64,000 nt of DNA from Bryopsis sp. KO-2023 (taxonomy: Eukaryota; Chlorophyta; Ulvophyceae; Bryopsidales; Bryopsidaceae), in assembly GCA_030272585.1 (NCBI GenBank), contig BSYQ01000012.1, positions 2,294,001-2,358,000 on the forward strand, written 5' to 3'. The position numbers were made by a program, and so were the translations under genes. Position 1 is the first letter of the stretch. Every line of letters begins with the position of its first letter. Below are positions 34,777-43,874 of the stretch, piece after piece. The notes under the pieces are model-generated. The model saw nothing but the letters and a program-made list of their open reading frames with translations, did not search any database and was not told where the DNA came from.

Positions 34777-35736
34777 CCTCCTGGTGGAGGTGGAGGTGGA
34801 GGTGGCGCTGGACCAGCAGGGCCAGGACCTCCTAGGCAAGGACAGTGGTTGCCTAGCACCGTCAAGTTGCAAATGCCTCGCGCATTTAACGGAAGTGGAG
34901 AACCAAAAGCCCGTAAATGGCAAGTGCTCATGACGCGGTACTTGAGAACCTGCGGAGTGCATGAAGCACAGTGGCAGTCGATTATGGCCACTAACCTTTA
35001 TGGAGCTGCCTCGGATTGGTTAACGATGCAAGAGTTGAAAATTCACCGAGGTGAAAGACCACCCTTCCGTGACTGGATGGACTTCATGGATGGCTTAGCT
35101 ACAGCTTTCGAATTCTCTAGTGATCGAGATGAAGCGTGGCGTGACCTCCACAAACTCAAGCAGACTGGAACCGTGAAACAATTCGTCAAAGAGTTTCAGC
35201 GGTTAGTCTTGAGGATTCCAGACCTCGAAGAGGATCACCAGTATTTGCTCTTCGTGGATGGACTTAAAAGTGAAGTTCAGAAGTTAGTCGCAGCAACGGT
35301 ACCTCGAGATGTCGAGGCCGCCATCATATCCGCCGAACGATTGGAAGCCCTTGGAGTTGGAACACAAGGCCAAGGAGGGCAAACCAATCAGAAAAAGAAA
35401 GGAGTCTGGCGTGGTGGAAGAAAGAAGAAAGGCCAGAATCAGGGTCAGCAGCAGCAGAACCCTACACCACCAGCCCAAGCACCACCACAAGCTGCCGCAG
35501 GAGTGCAACAGCAGCAGCAACAGCAACAAGGAGGAGGAGGAGGACGTGGTGGTGGTGGACGTGGACGCGGTGGTGGTAACCGTGGAAGAGGACAAGCCAA
35601 TCAGGGAAGACAGAACCCCCAGGGGGGAGGGGGATATAATTGTTATCTTTGTGGAAAGAAGGGTCATCCTGTGAGGCAATGTCCTAGATTGGAGGAGGTG
35701 AAAAACCTCCCCGATGTAAAAAAAATGTTAAACTGA
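34777..35736 (+). pseudogene. gag: gag of element 1, C-terminal part with zinc knuckle
   Basis: After the insert the frame continues with a Gly/Pro run, then VKLQMPRAFNGSGEPKARKW, the retrotransposon gag domain (WLTMQELKIHRGERPPFRDW; LHKLKQTGTVKQFVKEFQRL), a Gln/Gly/Arg-rich linker, and the CCHC knuckle CYLCGKKGHPVRQC, ending KKMLN, TGA at 35734-35736. The knuckle binds RNA in related Gag proteins. An apparent ATG-type start within the microsatellite at 34723 is an artefact of the insert. Confidence 0.85.
35718..35724 (+). promoter_or_regulatory. Candidate -1 frameshift site, gag to pol
   Basis: A AAA AAA in the gag frame (GTA AAA AAA ATG), three codons before the gag stop. The pol frame is -1 relative to gag and is open across this point and on to its first ATG at 35994. 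A basic region follows (GRRKRRKRNRVRRRRRK) that corresponds to the one after the zinc knuckle in element 2, where it is in one frame. No downstream pseudoknot was tested. Confidence 0.55.
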
Positions 35737-38700
35737 CCGCCAGGCAGGAAACTGCTTCGTCTGAGCCTGGCCGACGCAAACGTCGTAAGCGAAACAGAGT
35801 TCGTAGGCGGCGTAGGAAGCTAAGATCAAAAGTAGGTGCCTCGAAAAAGGTTAAAAGTACTCACAGCGGAAAACCTGAGGAGCGGACTAGTACACCGCGT
35901 GAAGAGAGAACAGAGACACTCTCCACATCTACCCAATCGGCACATGACAACTGCGATTGGAAAAATGAACAGAAGGAAAGCACACCGGATGAGATGGACG
36001 CGCCTCATGCGTCATCTGCATCTCTTCCCTCTGTTAGTGAATCTGTGGGCTCATTGGAGTCGCAGAGTAGTCTACAGGAGTCCCTGCCTGCAGACGTAGA
36101 CGATAGTGGGTCAGAAACAACCCAGCGGTCTACCACAGAGCGAGTTAATGTGTCAGAAGTTCGATCAACTTCATCAACCAAGGGTGACACATGCCCTCTG
36201 TTAAAAATTCAAGAAGTGCCTGTGAGAGGGTACGAAGTAAAAGCACGGATCAAGACCACGGACCTTTATGCATTCATTGATTGTGGAAGTACCGCAAACT
36301 ATATCAATGATAAGGTAGCGCGTGATCTCGGGTTGTCGATTACACCAAGCTCCAAGAGAGCAATGTTGGCAAACGGAGATATTAAAGAACTGGCTGGCAG
36401 CTGTAACAACCTCCGAGTAAAGATAGGAGGGCTGAAGTGCAAAATGAAAGCGGATCTGTTCCCAGACCTTGGTTATGACCTAATATTGGGCATGCCTTGG
36501 TTGCAGAAAGAAAACCCCCGCATAGACTTTCAGCAGAATGAGATTTCAGTTTGCAAAAACAGCCAAGTGTTTCATCTCCCGTTGCGTCATCCAACCCAAG
36601 AGAGTATTGAACCTGAACGAAAAGTACAGTCGATACTGCAAGAAGTGCCAGTGACTGAGTGTTCAGCTAAACGAATGATGCGTCATCTCAAAACAGAGAC
36701 AGCATTCATGGTTGTAGTGCAAGAGTCTGAAGAAAAAGCTTTAGGCCAACATGAATTGCCTGACGCAATAGAGCGAACACAGCCATTCAACACTGAGGAT
36801 GAGATTGGCAAACTTATTCGTTCAGACACCCCTGCCGAAATTAAAAAGGTGGTAGAAACACACCGTGGTGTGTTCCCTCGTGATTTACCCCCAGGGATCC
36901 CTCCGAAGAGAAAAGGTCATGAGTTTAAGATAGACCTGGAGGATCCAACACCTATCCATCGTCCAATATACAAGCTTTCACCAGCAGAGCTGGATGAAGT
37001 GAAAGCACAAGTGGACTACCTTCTGGAACAGAAGAAAATCAAACCATCCGAGTCCCCTTGGGGCGCGCCAATCCTATTTGTACCGAAAAAGGATGGAGGC
37101 TTAAGGATGTGTGTGGATTACAGGTGGATCAATAAGGTGACGGTGAAAAACCGGTATCCTTTACCCCTGCCAGAAGAATTGATGGATAGAGTGTTCAAAG
37201 CCAAAGTGTTCTCGAAGTTAGATCTGCGATCAGGCTATTGGCAATTTCCAGTAAGGCCATCTGATACAGATAAAACAGCGTTCCGCACGAGATACGGTCA
37301 CTTTGAGTTTTTGGTAGCGCCTTTTGGGCTAACCAATTGCCCAGCGCAATTCCAAACTCTAGTGCAAGACCTACTCGCAGAGTTTTTAGATGATTTTGTT
37401 GTTGTCTTTATCGATGACATACTCATCTTCTCTGAAAACATGGAACAGCATGCCGAACACTTAGAGAAAGTCCTGTCGCGACTAGCAGAATATCAGCTTT
37501 TTGCTAAGGCAAGTAAAAGTGAGCTGGCTGTCGCAACAGTAGACTATCTTGGCTACCGCATTAGCGGAAGTGGGTTAAAACCACAGGAACAAAAAGTGAA
37601 GGCAGTGAAGGAGTGGAAGGAACTACAGAGTGTTAGCGATGTACGTAGTTTCCTTGGAATGGTTTCATACTACAGGAAATTCATTCCCCAGTTTGCACAT
37701 GTTGCTGGACCACTCCATGACTTAGTGAAAAAAGACCATCCCTGGAGATGGGGACAGGTTGAGCGTGGCGCATTCAATGAACTGAAAAAGCGTTTAAGTC
37801 AAGCTCCCGTCCTTATTTTTCCAGATGCGTCACTGCCTTACACTGTGATCACTGATGCGTCGAATGAGGCCATCGGTGCCGTGTTAACACAGGATCACGG
37901 AGAGGGGCTACAGCCAATAGCTTACCTCTCACGTAGATTCAAGCCTGCCGAGCTTAACTATGCACCATACGACAAAGAGTTGTGTGCAATATGTTATGCG
38001 ATGGTGCAGTGGAGACATTATCTAGAAGGTTGTGCGGGTGGAGTAACAGTGTTCACTGACCACCAACCTCTGACGCATATTCTGTCGCAGAGGAACCTTT
38101 CTAGAACCCAAGCAAGATGGCTTGAGGCGGGGTACCTGACTTCGATCAACCCCAAGATCTCCTATATCAAAGGCAAGGCTAATGTGTTAGCAGATGCTCT
38201 CTCCCGCAGTGTTCCTAAGCCCGTGGAAACTGCGATGAACATTTCCACTTGGCAAGTGCATCAAGCAAGCCAAGACGAGTGGAAACAAGCCCTCCAAGCT
38301 GATAACTCCTTGGTGAAGATATTGCGGAAGCTTGAGAGTGGCGAGGAAGTTGAGGGATATTTCCTCAGAGAGGGAATACTCTGGACGGTCCCAAAGAGAG
38401 GATTAGTCGAGAAAGTGGTGGTTCCTAAAGGCCAGCGCAATAAGATCATGAAGGAGTGCCATGAGACACCTTCAGCAGGCCATACAGGACCAGCGCGAAC
38501 AGGAGAAATCCTAGCGCGGCGATATTGGTGGAAGGGGTGGATGAATGAGTTGAAGGCATTTGTGCGCGAATGCCCTGTGTGCCAACAAATAAAGGCTGAC
38601 ACACAGAAGCCTATGGGCTTACTTCAACCCCTGCCAATACCTGAGCGGAAGTGGGAGCAGATTACCACTGACTTGGTGACAGATCTACCAGCATCCAATG

Positions 38701-39734
38701 GGTTTAGTGCTGTAGCTGTCTTTGTCGATAGACTTACCAAGTTTGTGCATTTCGCCCCATGTACTAAAGAGATTACCGCTGCAGGATACGCCCAACTTTT
38801 TATCGAACATGTTTACCGCAACCATGGCCTACCTAAAGTGATTGTGTCTGATAGAGACCCTCGCTTTACCAGCAAGTTCTGGCAGACGCTTTTTAAAGCT
38901 CTGGGTACAGAGATTCGTATGAGTACAGCTTACCACCCTCAGACGGATGGGCAGAGTGAGGTTACCATACGTACTCTGGAAAATTTTCTAAGGCCATATG
39001 CTGAGAGGTATCCCCATAAGTGGGTTGAGTATTTACCTACAGCAGAGTTTGCAGCAAACAATGCAGTGAATGCGAGTACAGGGTTCGCACCTGCATACTT
39101 GATGTATGGGTACCATCCAGAAACACCAAACATTGGTGGGACGGCAACGCAATTTCAGGTGGAAGCAGTTAAGACTATGGTAGCACGGATGGCACAGGAC
39201 TTAGATACCGCAAAAGCATATTACTCTAGAGCACAACACAGAATGTGTGTGAGTGCAAACAAGAAGAGGAAAGATATTGCTTTTGAGAAAGGGGATAAAG
39301 TCCTGATAAAAAGCCGTTTTATTCCGTTGGCTGCTTTGAACAAAGTGAGTCCCAAACTGCGCCGTCGATTTGTGGGTCCCTTTGAAATTGTGGAGAAAAT
39401 ATCAAAGGTGGCTTACAGAGTTCAACTTCCGGAAACATGGCTCATTCACCCAGTGTTTCATGTTTCTAAGTTCAAGCGTTATCACGCCTCGAGTGATAAC
39501 AGCAGGCAGATACAACCTCCAGAAGGAGAGTTGATTGGTAGCGAAGTAGAGTATGAGGTCGAAAATATCCTAAGGGCTAGAGGTAAACGCAATCGTGAAT
39601 ACCTAGTGCTGTGGAAAGGATACGATCTACTTGACGCTACTTGGGAACCTGAAGCTAATCTGGTTAACGCACCAGATATACTTCGCGCATTTAAAGAGAA
39701 AGAAAGGAAAGAGTTGCAGAAAGGAAGAGAATAG
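35736..39734 (+). CDS. pol: pol of element 1 (protease, RT, RNase H, integrase, chromodomain)
   Basis: The first ATG is at 35994 (1246 codons), but the frame is open back into gag, so frameshift entry is likely. Counting from that ATG: protease D96-C-G-S; reverse transcriptase with FIDD at 472-475 in place of YxDD; RNase H (VITDASNEAIGAVLTQ; TDHQPLTHIL); integrase zinc finger H...H...C-x2-C (HETPSAGH; CPVCQ) and DDE residues in TTDLVTDLP, SDRDPRF and TDGQSE; a GPF motif (RRRFVGPFEIV); and a C-terminal chromodomain (EYEVENILRA, YLVLWKGYDLLDATWEPE). The chromodomain places it among chromoviruses, whose integrases favour marked chromatin. There are no internal stops. Confidence 0.95.
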   Translation, partial: TARQETASSEPGRRKRRKRNRVRRRRRKLRSKVGASKKVKSTHSGKPEERTSTPREERTETLSTSTQSAHDNCDWKNEQKESTPDEMDAPHASSASLPSVSESVGSLESQSSLQESLPADVDDSGSETTQRSTTERVNVSEVRSTSSTKGDTCPLLKIQEVPVRGYEVKARIKTTDLYAFIDCGSTANYINDKVARDLGLSITPSSKRAMLANGDIKELAGSCNNLRVKIGGLKCKMKADLFPDLGYDLILGMPWLQKENPRIDFQQNEISVCKNSQVFHLPLRHPTQESIEPERKVQSILQEVPVTECSAKRMMRHLKTETAFMVVVQESEEKALGQHELPDAIERTQPFNTEDEIGKLIRSDTPAEIKKVVETHRGVFPRDLPPGIPPKRKGHEFKIDLEDPTPIHRPIYKLSPAELDEVKAQVDYLLEQKKIKPSESPWGAPILFVPKKDGGLRMCVDYRWINKVTVKNRYPLPLPEELMDRVFKAKVFSKLDLRSGYWQFPVRPSDTDKTAFRTRYGHFEFLVAPFGLTNCPAQFQTLVQDLLAEFLDDFVVVFIDDILIFSENMEQHAEHLEKVLSRLAEYQLFAKASKSELAVATVDYLGYRISGSGLKPQEQKVKAVKEWKELQSVSDVRSFLGMVSYYRKFIPQFAHVAGPLHDLVKKDHPWRWGQVERGAFNELKKRLSQAPVLIFPDASLPYTVITDASNEAIGAVLTQDHGEGLQPIAYLSRRFKPAELNYAPYDKELCAICYAMVQWRHYLEGCAGGVTVFTDHQPLTHILSQRNLSRTQARWLEAGYLTSINPKISYIKGKANVLADALSRSVPKPVETAMNISTWQVHQASQDEWKQALQADNSLVKILRKLESGEEVEGYFLREGILWTVPKRGLVEKVVVPKGQRNKIMKECHETPSAGHTGPARTGEILARRYWWKGWMNELKAFVRECPVCQQIKADTQKPMGLLQPLPIPERKWEQITTDLVTDLPASNGFSAVAVFVDRLTKFVHFAPCTKEITAAGYAQLFIEHVYRNHGLPKVIVSDRDPRFTSKFWQTLFKALGTEIRMSTAYHPQTDGQSEVTIRTLENFLRPYAERYPHKWVEYLPTAEFAANNAVNASTGFAPAYLMYGYHPETPNIGGTATQFQVEAVKTMVARMAQDLDTAKAYYSRAQHRMCVSANKKRKDIAFEKGDKVLIKSRFIPLAALNKVSPKLRRRFVGPFEIVEKISKVAYRVQLPETWLIHPVFHVSKFKRYHASSDNSRQIQPPEGELIGSEVEYEVENILRARGKRNREYLVLWKGYDLLDATWEPEANLVNAPDILRAFKEKERKELQKGRE

Positions 39735-40184
39735 GGAAGCAGAGTGTTTGATGGCTAAGGTGGAACTCCTTATAGCAAGGGGGCGCGAAAAAGGATACCT
39801 TAGAAAAACTCTGTCGACTTCCAAACCAACTCTTTAACTTTAATGCGTTAGGTGCCTAAGTTATTTGGCTGGCGCAGTAAGTGTAGCTTCAGTAGTACTT
39901 TAGAAACCGGGCAAACGATGTCACATTCGAGATAGTGTGGTTGTTCCGAGAAAACCCCTATCAAGTGACGTGTTGAGGTGGTCTTGACGAGACTCCAACC
40001 GAGCAAAACGTTGGTGTCTCACCCCAATAACCCAACGAGGAAAGTGTACGAGTCACCCAGCCTTATAAGCGCAGCCCTCGAACCATTTTGCCCTAGTGTT
40101 TGTGTGAACGGAGCGAGCTCCTGAGTAAAAAAAGAGTCTAAAGACGCACAAACCGTTGTTATTTCTTTCTTTCCGACGAACATA
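39735..40184 (+). other. Spacer between pol and the extra ORF of element 1
   Basis: 450 bp with no open frame of note. The last 30 bases are pyrimidine-rich (TTATTTCTTTCTTTCCGACG) before the ATG at 40185, which would suit a splice acceptor or an internal promoter for the extra ORF. Neither is proven. Confidence 0.35.
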
Positions 40185-41999
40185 ATGGCTGCCGACACAC
40201 CCGCCGCAATTATTGCGAGGTTGGAAGCGGAGGTAGCTCAAAAAGAAGAGGAGCTGCAGCACTTTACGTCAACCGCAGAGGAAGTGCTGCAGAACAATGA
40301 GGCCTTAACCCGGCAGCTCTCAGAGTTGAGTGACCGGACGAAAGCAGCTGAGGCTGCGAAGGAGGCAGCGGAGAAAGCCAAGGATAAGGCGGAGGCGGAA
40401 AAGAAAGAAGCGGAGGACAAGACCAAGGTCTTGGAAGAAAAATTGGAAGCCATGAAGCTGAAAAAGCAAAGGTTCCAATCTCACATGATGGCTAACCATC
40501 GTGAGAATGACCTCCGTAAACAAGCTCTCGGGGGAATGGTGGATCGATTTACCGCGGTAGAGGAAACGCTGCAGCGAGCTGTAGCAACCGCGTGGAGTGC
40601 AGCAGCCAACAACCTTAAGAAGGAATTGGCAGAACAAGAGCTGCAGATCGATTTGCTGGGAGAGTCCCTCAGAGACGGCTCTGAAAAACTTCAAGTGCAG
40701 AGCGAAACAACGGACAAGATGCTGCGTTTGAACCCGGCGGTACCAGCACCACGGGTACGCGAAGAACTGGATCGCCAAGTCCAAGTTCTGTTGTCAAACG
40801 CAACACTTGATCTGGAACCGTCCAAGGACGATGATGCGGGAGGCTCAAGCAAGGGCAAGGGGAAAGGGAAAAACAAACGCCCAAGCTCGCCGTGTAGGGA
40901 TGAAGATCCACACGGAAAGAGAAGGCGAGAGGACGGTGACGATGAAGGTGGTGAGCCACCGAGGGATCGTATGCCTGGAGATGCAGCAAGAGCCAACTTG
41001 TTACTCAAGTTAAAGGCTGCCGCATTAAAGACTCCAGCACCCTCACAACCAGCGCCAACAGTTCAGACTCCCGGAGATGAGGCTACCGCAATAGCACCGG
41101 GGGAGGACTTATTCGACATGAGAGAGGAGGAGCTTTTGGACTTGGATTTTAACGAAGAAATTGACTTCGGCAGTCCACCTCCTAGGCTCGAAGGTCCTAG
41201 TTCTGAACTGGAGGACGGGGAAATAAGGAATGATGAAGGGCCAAGCCAGGTGACAGAGGTTCAGCGTGCGGTCCATCCACCGTTGGAGTTAGCTCCAACA
41301 GAAGCAGCACTTCGGGCTTTCCGAGAAAAGGTTAAGCTCAGAAGACTAAGGGCGGCTGCTCAGGACAAAGTGGATGCTGCACCCAGCGAAGTGAACCTGT
41401 CACGGGAGGATATCGAGGAGGCTTGCAACCCCATCACTGCGTCAGAGAAATGGCCGAAGGTCCAATATACTAACCCCAGGGACCGAGCCTTGCAAAATTA
41501 CCGCGGCAACCGGCACTTTCACGAGTTGCCCATGTGCATTTGGTGCGGGAGAAGCCCAATGCAAGCAAGTGCTCAGCGGCTGACGCAGAAGAAGTATTCC
41601 GTCCTTCCTTGTGGGTATCACCTCGTGTGTGATGCTCACTGGTTGGCATACTCGATGCTGGGGCGCATCGTCACGGCGGTCCAAAAAGTCGCGGAAGTGG
41701 ACAACAAGTCCATCGCCACCGTCTCCCCATTCTCTCTACCTGCCCATATGTTGAAGCTGACACGCTCGACGTTCGAAGAAATCCCTTCGTTCCCGGCTGA
41801 GCACGAGAAGTTGCCACACTGCAACATGTGTGTGAAGCGGCAGCTCAAGGTGTCCGGCATCACAAGGGATCTGCCATTCCTTAAGTCCAAGAGGGTGGCT
41901 GCCGCGTTTGATCCCTGTGTCCGGTATCGTGCAGTGCAGCAAGCGCATGCGCACGAGCAGCGTGCTAATCAGCAAGCGCAAGCGCAGGAACAGCGTTAA
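40185..41999 (+). CDS. Extra ORF of element 1: coiled coil plus RING-like zinc cluster
   Basis: 604 codons downstream of pol, intact. Residues about 8-115 form a Glu/Lys/Ala-rich coiled coil (EAEVAQKEEELQHF; KAAEAAKEAAEKAKDKAEAE). A basic stretch (SKGKGKGKNKRPSS; HGKRRRED) resembling a nuclear signal and an acidic linker follow. Then come eight possible zinc ligands: C451-x2-C454-x21-C476-x2-H479-x2-C482-x2-H485-x60-C546-x2-C549, the order of a RING-type cross-brace with a long last loop. The tail is Gln/Ala-rich. Ty3-type elements sometimes have an env-like ORF here, but no signal peptide or membrane segment is visible. An E3 ligase-like or nucleic-acid-binding accessory protein is an inference from the ligand pattern only. 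It could also be a captured host gene. Confidence 0.75.
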   Translation: MAADTPAAIIARLEAEVAQKEEELQHFTSTAEEVLQNNEALTRQLSELSDRTKAAEAAKEAAEKAKDKAEAEKKEAEDKTKVLEEKLEAMKLKKQRFQSHMMANHRENDLRKQALGGMVDRFTAVEETLQRAVATAWSAAANNLKKELAEQELQIDLLGESLRDGSEKLQVQSETTDKMLRLNPAVPAPRVREELDRQVQVLLSNATLDLEPSKDDDAGGSSKGKGKGKNKRPSSPCRDEDPHGKRRREDGDDEGGEPPRDRMPGDAARANLLLKLKAAALKTPAPSQPAPTVQTPGDEATAIAPGEDLFDMREEELLDLDFNEEIDFGSPPPRLEGPSSELEDGEIRNDEGPSQVTEVQRAVHPPLELAPTEAALRAFREKVKLRRLRAAAQDKVDAAPSEVNLSREDIEEACNPITASEKWPKVQYTNPRDRALQNYRGNRHFHELPMCIWCGRSPMQASAQRLTQKKYSVLPCGYHLVCDAHWLAYSMLGRIVTAVQKVAEVDNKSIATVSPFSLPAHMLKLTRSTFEEIPSFPAEHEKLPHCNMCVKRQLKVSGITRDLPFLKSKRVAAAFDPCVRYRAVQQAHAHEQRANQQAQAQEQR

Positions 42000-42180
42000 G
42001 GAGGAGGGAACAGGAGTTATCGTCGACCAAGTGTGTGCGTGCAGCAGCTGTCAGAGACGTCAGAGCAAGAGACAGGTCCAAGACAGTTGGGTGTGGGTAT
42101 GGGAGTGGGTGAGTTTTGTGTTTGTGTTTTTGTGTTTTTGTTTTTCTTTGTGTTTTGGTGTGCGTGGGCGCCCACTTTTT

Positions 42181-42194
42181 GCGGGGGGGGCGTA
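42181..42194 (+). promoter_or_regulatory. Polypurine tract candidate, element 1
   Basis: A G-run (GCGGGGGGGG) and CGTA lie directly before the 3' LTR, in the position where plus-strand priming occurs in LTR elements. Confidence 0.5.
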
Positions 42195-42612
42195 TGTTAG
42201 TCTTTTAGCGCTATACGAGGTAGTTTGGGATAGAGCCGAGGGTGGCTGACGCATGTGGGTTCGCGAGTAAGACAGATTAGACCCAGAGTTTGGGGCATGC
42301 GTCAGCGTACTACACTTAGGGGTACTTAAGAGGCCCACTCGTTGTTTTGACATTCACTTTATTTTGTAAGAACTCGGGATTCGTGGGATTGGTGTGTTCC
42401 CGCTTGTGTGTGTGTTTGTGTGTGTGTGTTAAGTGTTTGCCTGACGCAATCACTTCCCAACCCAAGTGCTCTAGCAGCGTTCACAACCGCGCTAGCTAGA
42501 GAGTTGTCTAAACCAACAAACCCCACAAGTATACTTGCGTTAGCCAGCAAGTTATCACGAATCCAATCAACACAGCCGACCACTATTGCGTCACCCACAA
42601 GCTTCACTATCA
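42195..42612 (+). repeat. Element 1 3' LTR
   Basis: 418 bp, offset by exactly 10227 from the 5' LTR with no indel found along its length. It is followed by the target copy TGGGG. Confidence 0.95.
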
Positions 42613-42669
42613 TGGGGTGTACATTTAAAAAGGGGTTTTGTCATTGTTATTTTATTGTAACAACCATAT

Positions 42670-42819
42670 TGTTAGTGTCACTCGGGTTTGTAGTACGATG
42701 TAGGATGTACGACAGGGTTTATAGGGCAGGGGGCCCTCCTGTAAAAATTATCTTCCTAGTGAACCTGTGCTTCCCCAAGGGGAAGCGCCTGTGTTTCGAC
42801 GGCCTAAGGGCCTTTATCA
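42670..42819 (+). repeat. Element 2 5' LTR
   Basis: 150 bp, unusually short for a Ty3-type LTR. It contains GGGGGCCCTCC and a terminal hairpin (GGCCTAAGGGCC) near its end. The same architecture is present in the nested element at 34.2 kb. Confidence 0.95.
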
Positions 42820-42821
42820 TT

Positions 42822-42833
42822 TGGTTTCGGAGC
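42822..42833 (+). promoter_or_regulatory. Primer-binding site, element 2
   Basis: TGGTTTCGGAGC, two bases after the LTR, identical to that of elements 1, 3 and 4. Confidence 0.85.
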
Positions 42834-43874
42834 AGGGCGAAACCAGGCGCGACCACAAAGGAGGTCGACCCCCCAGCCGAGGTTAATCCCTAATTAGGGT
42901 AACCTAAGAAATCGAAAACGAAAGCGATCGCTAAGGCGACGCTTGGGAGGGGTAACGACAAGGGCGAGCACCCCATAGCAAACGCGAACGACGTTGTCGC
43001 GTCGTCGTTCGTCGTCCTGGCGAAAGTGGTGGCGAAGATTCCAAAAATCTGCAGATTCCTAAAATAGATCTACAGATCTTTTTAAGGAGACGAACTCACA
43101 GTTCAAGCGGCGAAAAGGAGGCGAACAGGGGAACGAAAAACGAACAACGAACCGCGTCGACTCGTCGGCGTCGGTCGTTCGTCCCTGGAAAAGTCGCGAG
43201 AAAGATCGACTAAAAAAAGTAGTCTAGATCTAAGAAAAAAAAGCAAGCCAGATCTGTGATCTGGAAGGGAGGCGAAAAACGACGGACAAAGAACGAAAGT
43301 GTGAACTCAGGGGAACGCAGGCGTCGAGAAAGTAGGCGACCTGTCCCCACAGAAAAAGACTTCGAGCGCGAAGTACGATTTTCTGACGACTTGCCAGAAA
43401 TCGGAAAACTCGCAGCTTAGTCACTAACTAAACCCGTGACTAGAGGCACGAAAAGAGTGCGACTGGTCGTGAGAAAGGTCGCTAGGAAGTTGTAGAACGG
43501 GAGCGAGACTTTACCAGAACGTCTGTCACCCCGTCCAACTATTAAACCTCACACTTTCCGCGCACCAATACCGCACCGCCTAATTCCAGAACGGGATAGA
43601 GTCACACGTACTAGTCTGTCATTAGATCAGGACAGAGAACAGGTCCAAGACAAGACCTGTCGCCAGAAAAGTTCCAAAAAAAGTCCCGGGAAAGTCCTAG
43701 GATAAAACCCAAGACAGAACGCGAGACAGTTCTGGGATTAAACCCAAGACAGTTCTGGGGTTAAACCCAAGGAAGTTCTGGCAACGGTTCTACGAAAAGT
43801 CCTAGGAAAAGTTCCAGGACATTCCTAGAAACCGTCCTGCACGCCGAAATTCCAGTTGGATCAACTCAGAGGAA
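42834..43874 (+). other. Leader (5' untranslated region) of element 2
   Basis: 1.04 kb without a long open frame. It has short repeated words: GTCGTTCGTC near 43000-43180, and three spaced copies of AAACCCAAG followed by AGTTCTGG-type words at about 43710-43790. It probably holds packaging and dimerisation signals by position (inference). Confidence 0.5.

Larger units (their letters stand above)
31968..42612 (+). mobile_element. Element 1: chromovirus LTR retrotransposon, 10.6 kb
   Basis: Two 418-bp LTRs (31968-32385, 42195-42612) start TGTTAG, end TATCA and are flanked by a perfect 5-bp target duplication TGGGG (31963-31967, 42613-42617). Order: LTR, primer site, gag, pol in the -1 frame (protease, RT, RNase H, integrase, chromodomain), extra ORF, G-rich tract, LTR. 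Gag before protease and integrase after RT defines the Ty3/gypsy type. A 549-bp LTR element sits inside gag. Two LTRs that match along their whole length imply recent insertion. With gag broken, this copy needs proteins from elsewhere to move (inference). Confidence 0.95.

Noticed and set aside
36382..39824. Minus-strand frames within the pol of element 1
   Set aside because: Complementary shadows of a fully supported plus-strand pol.
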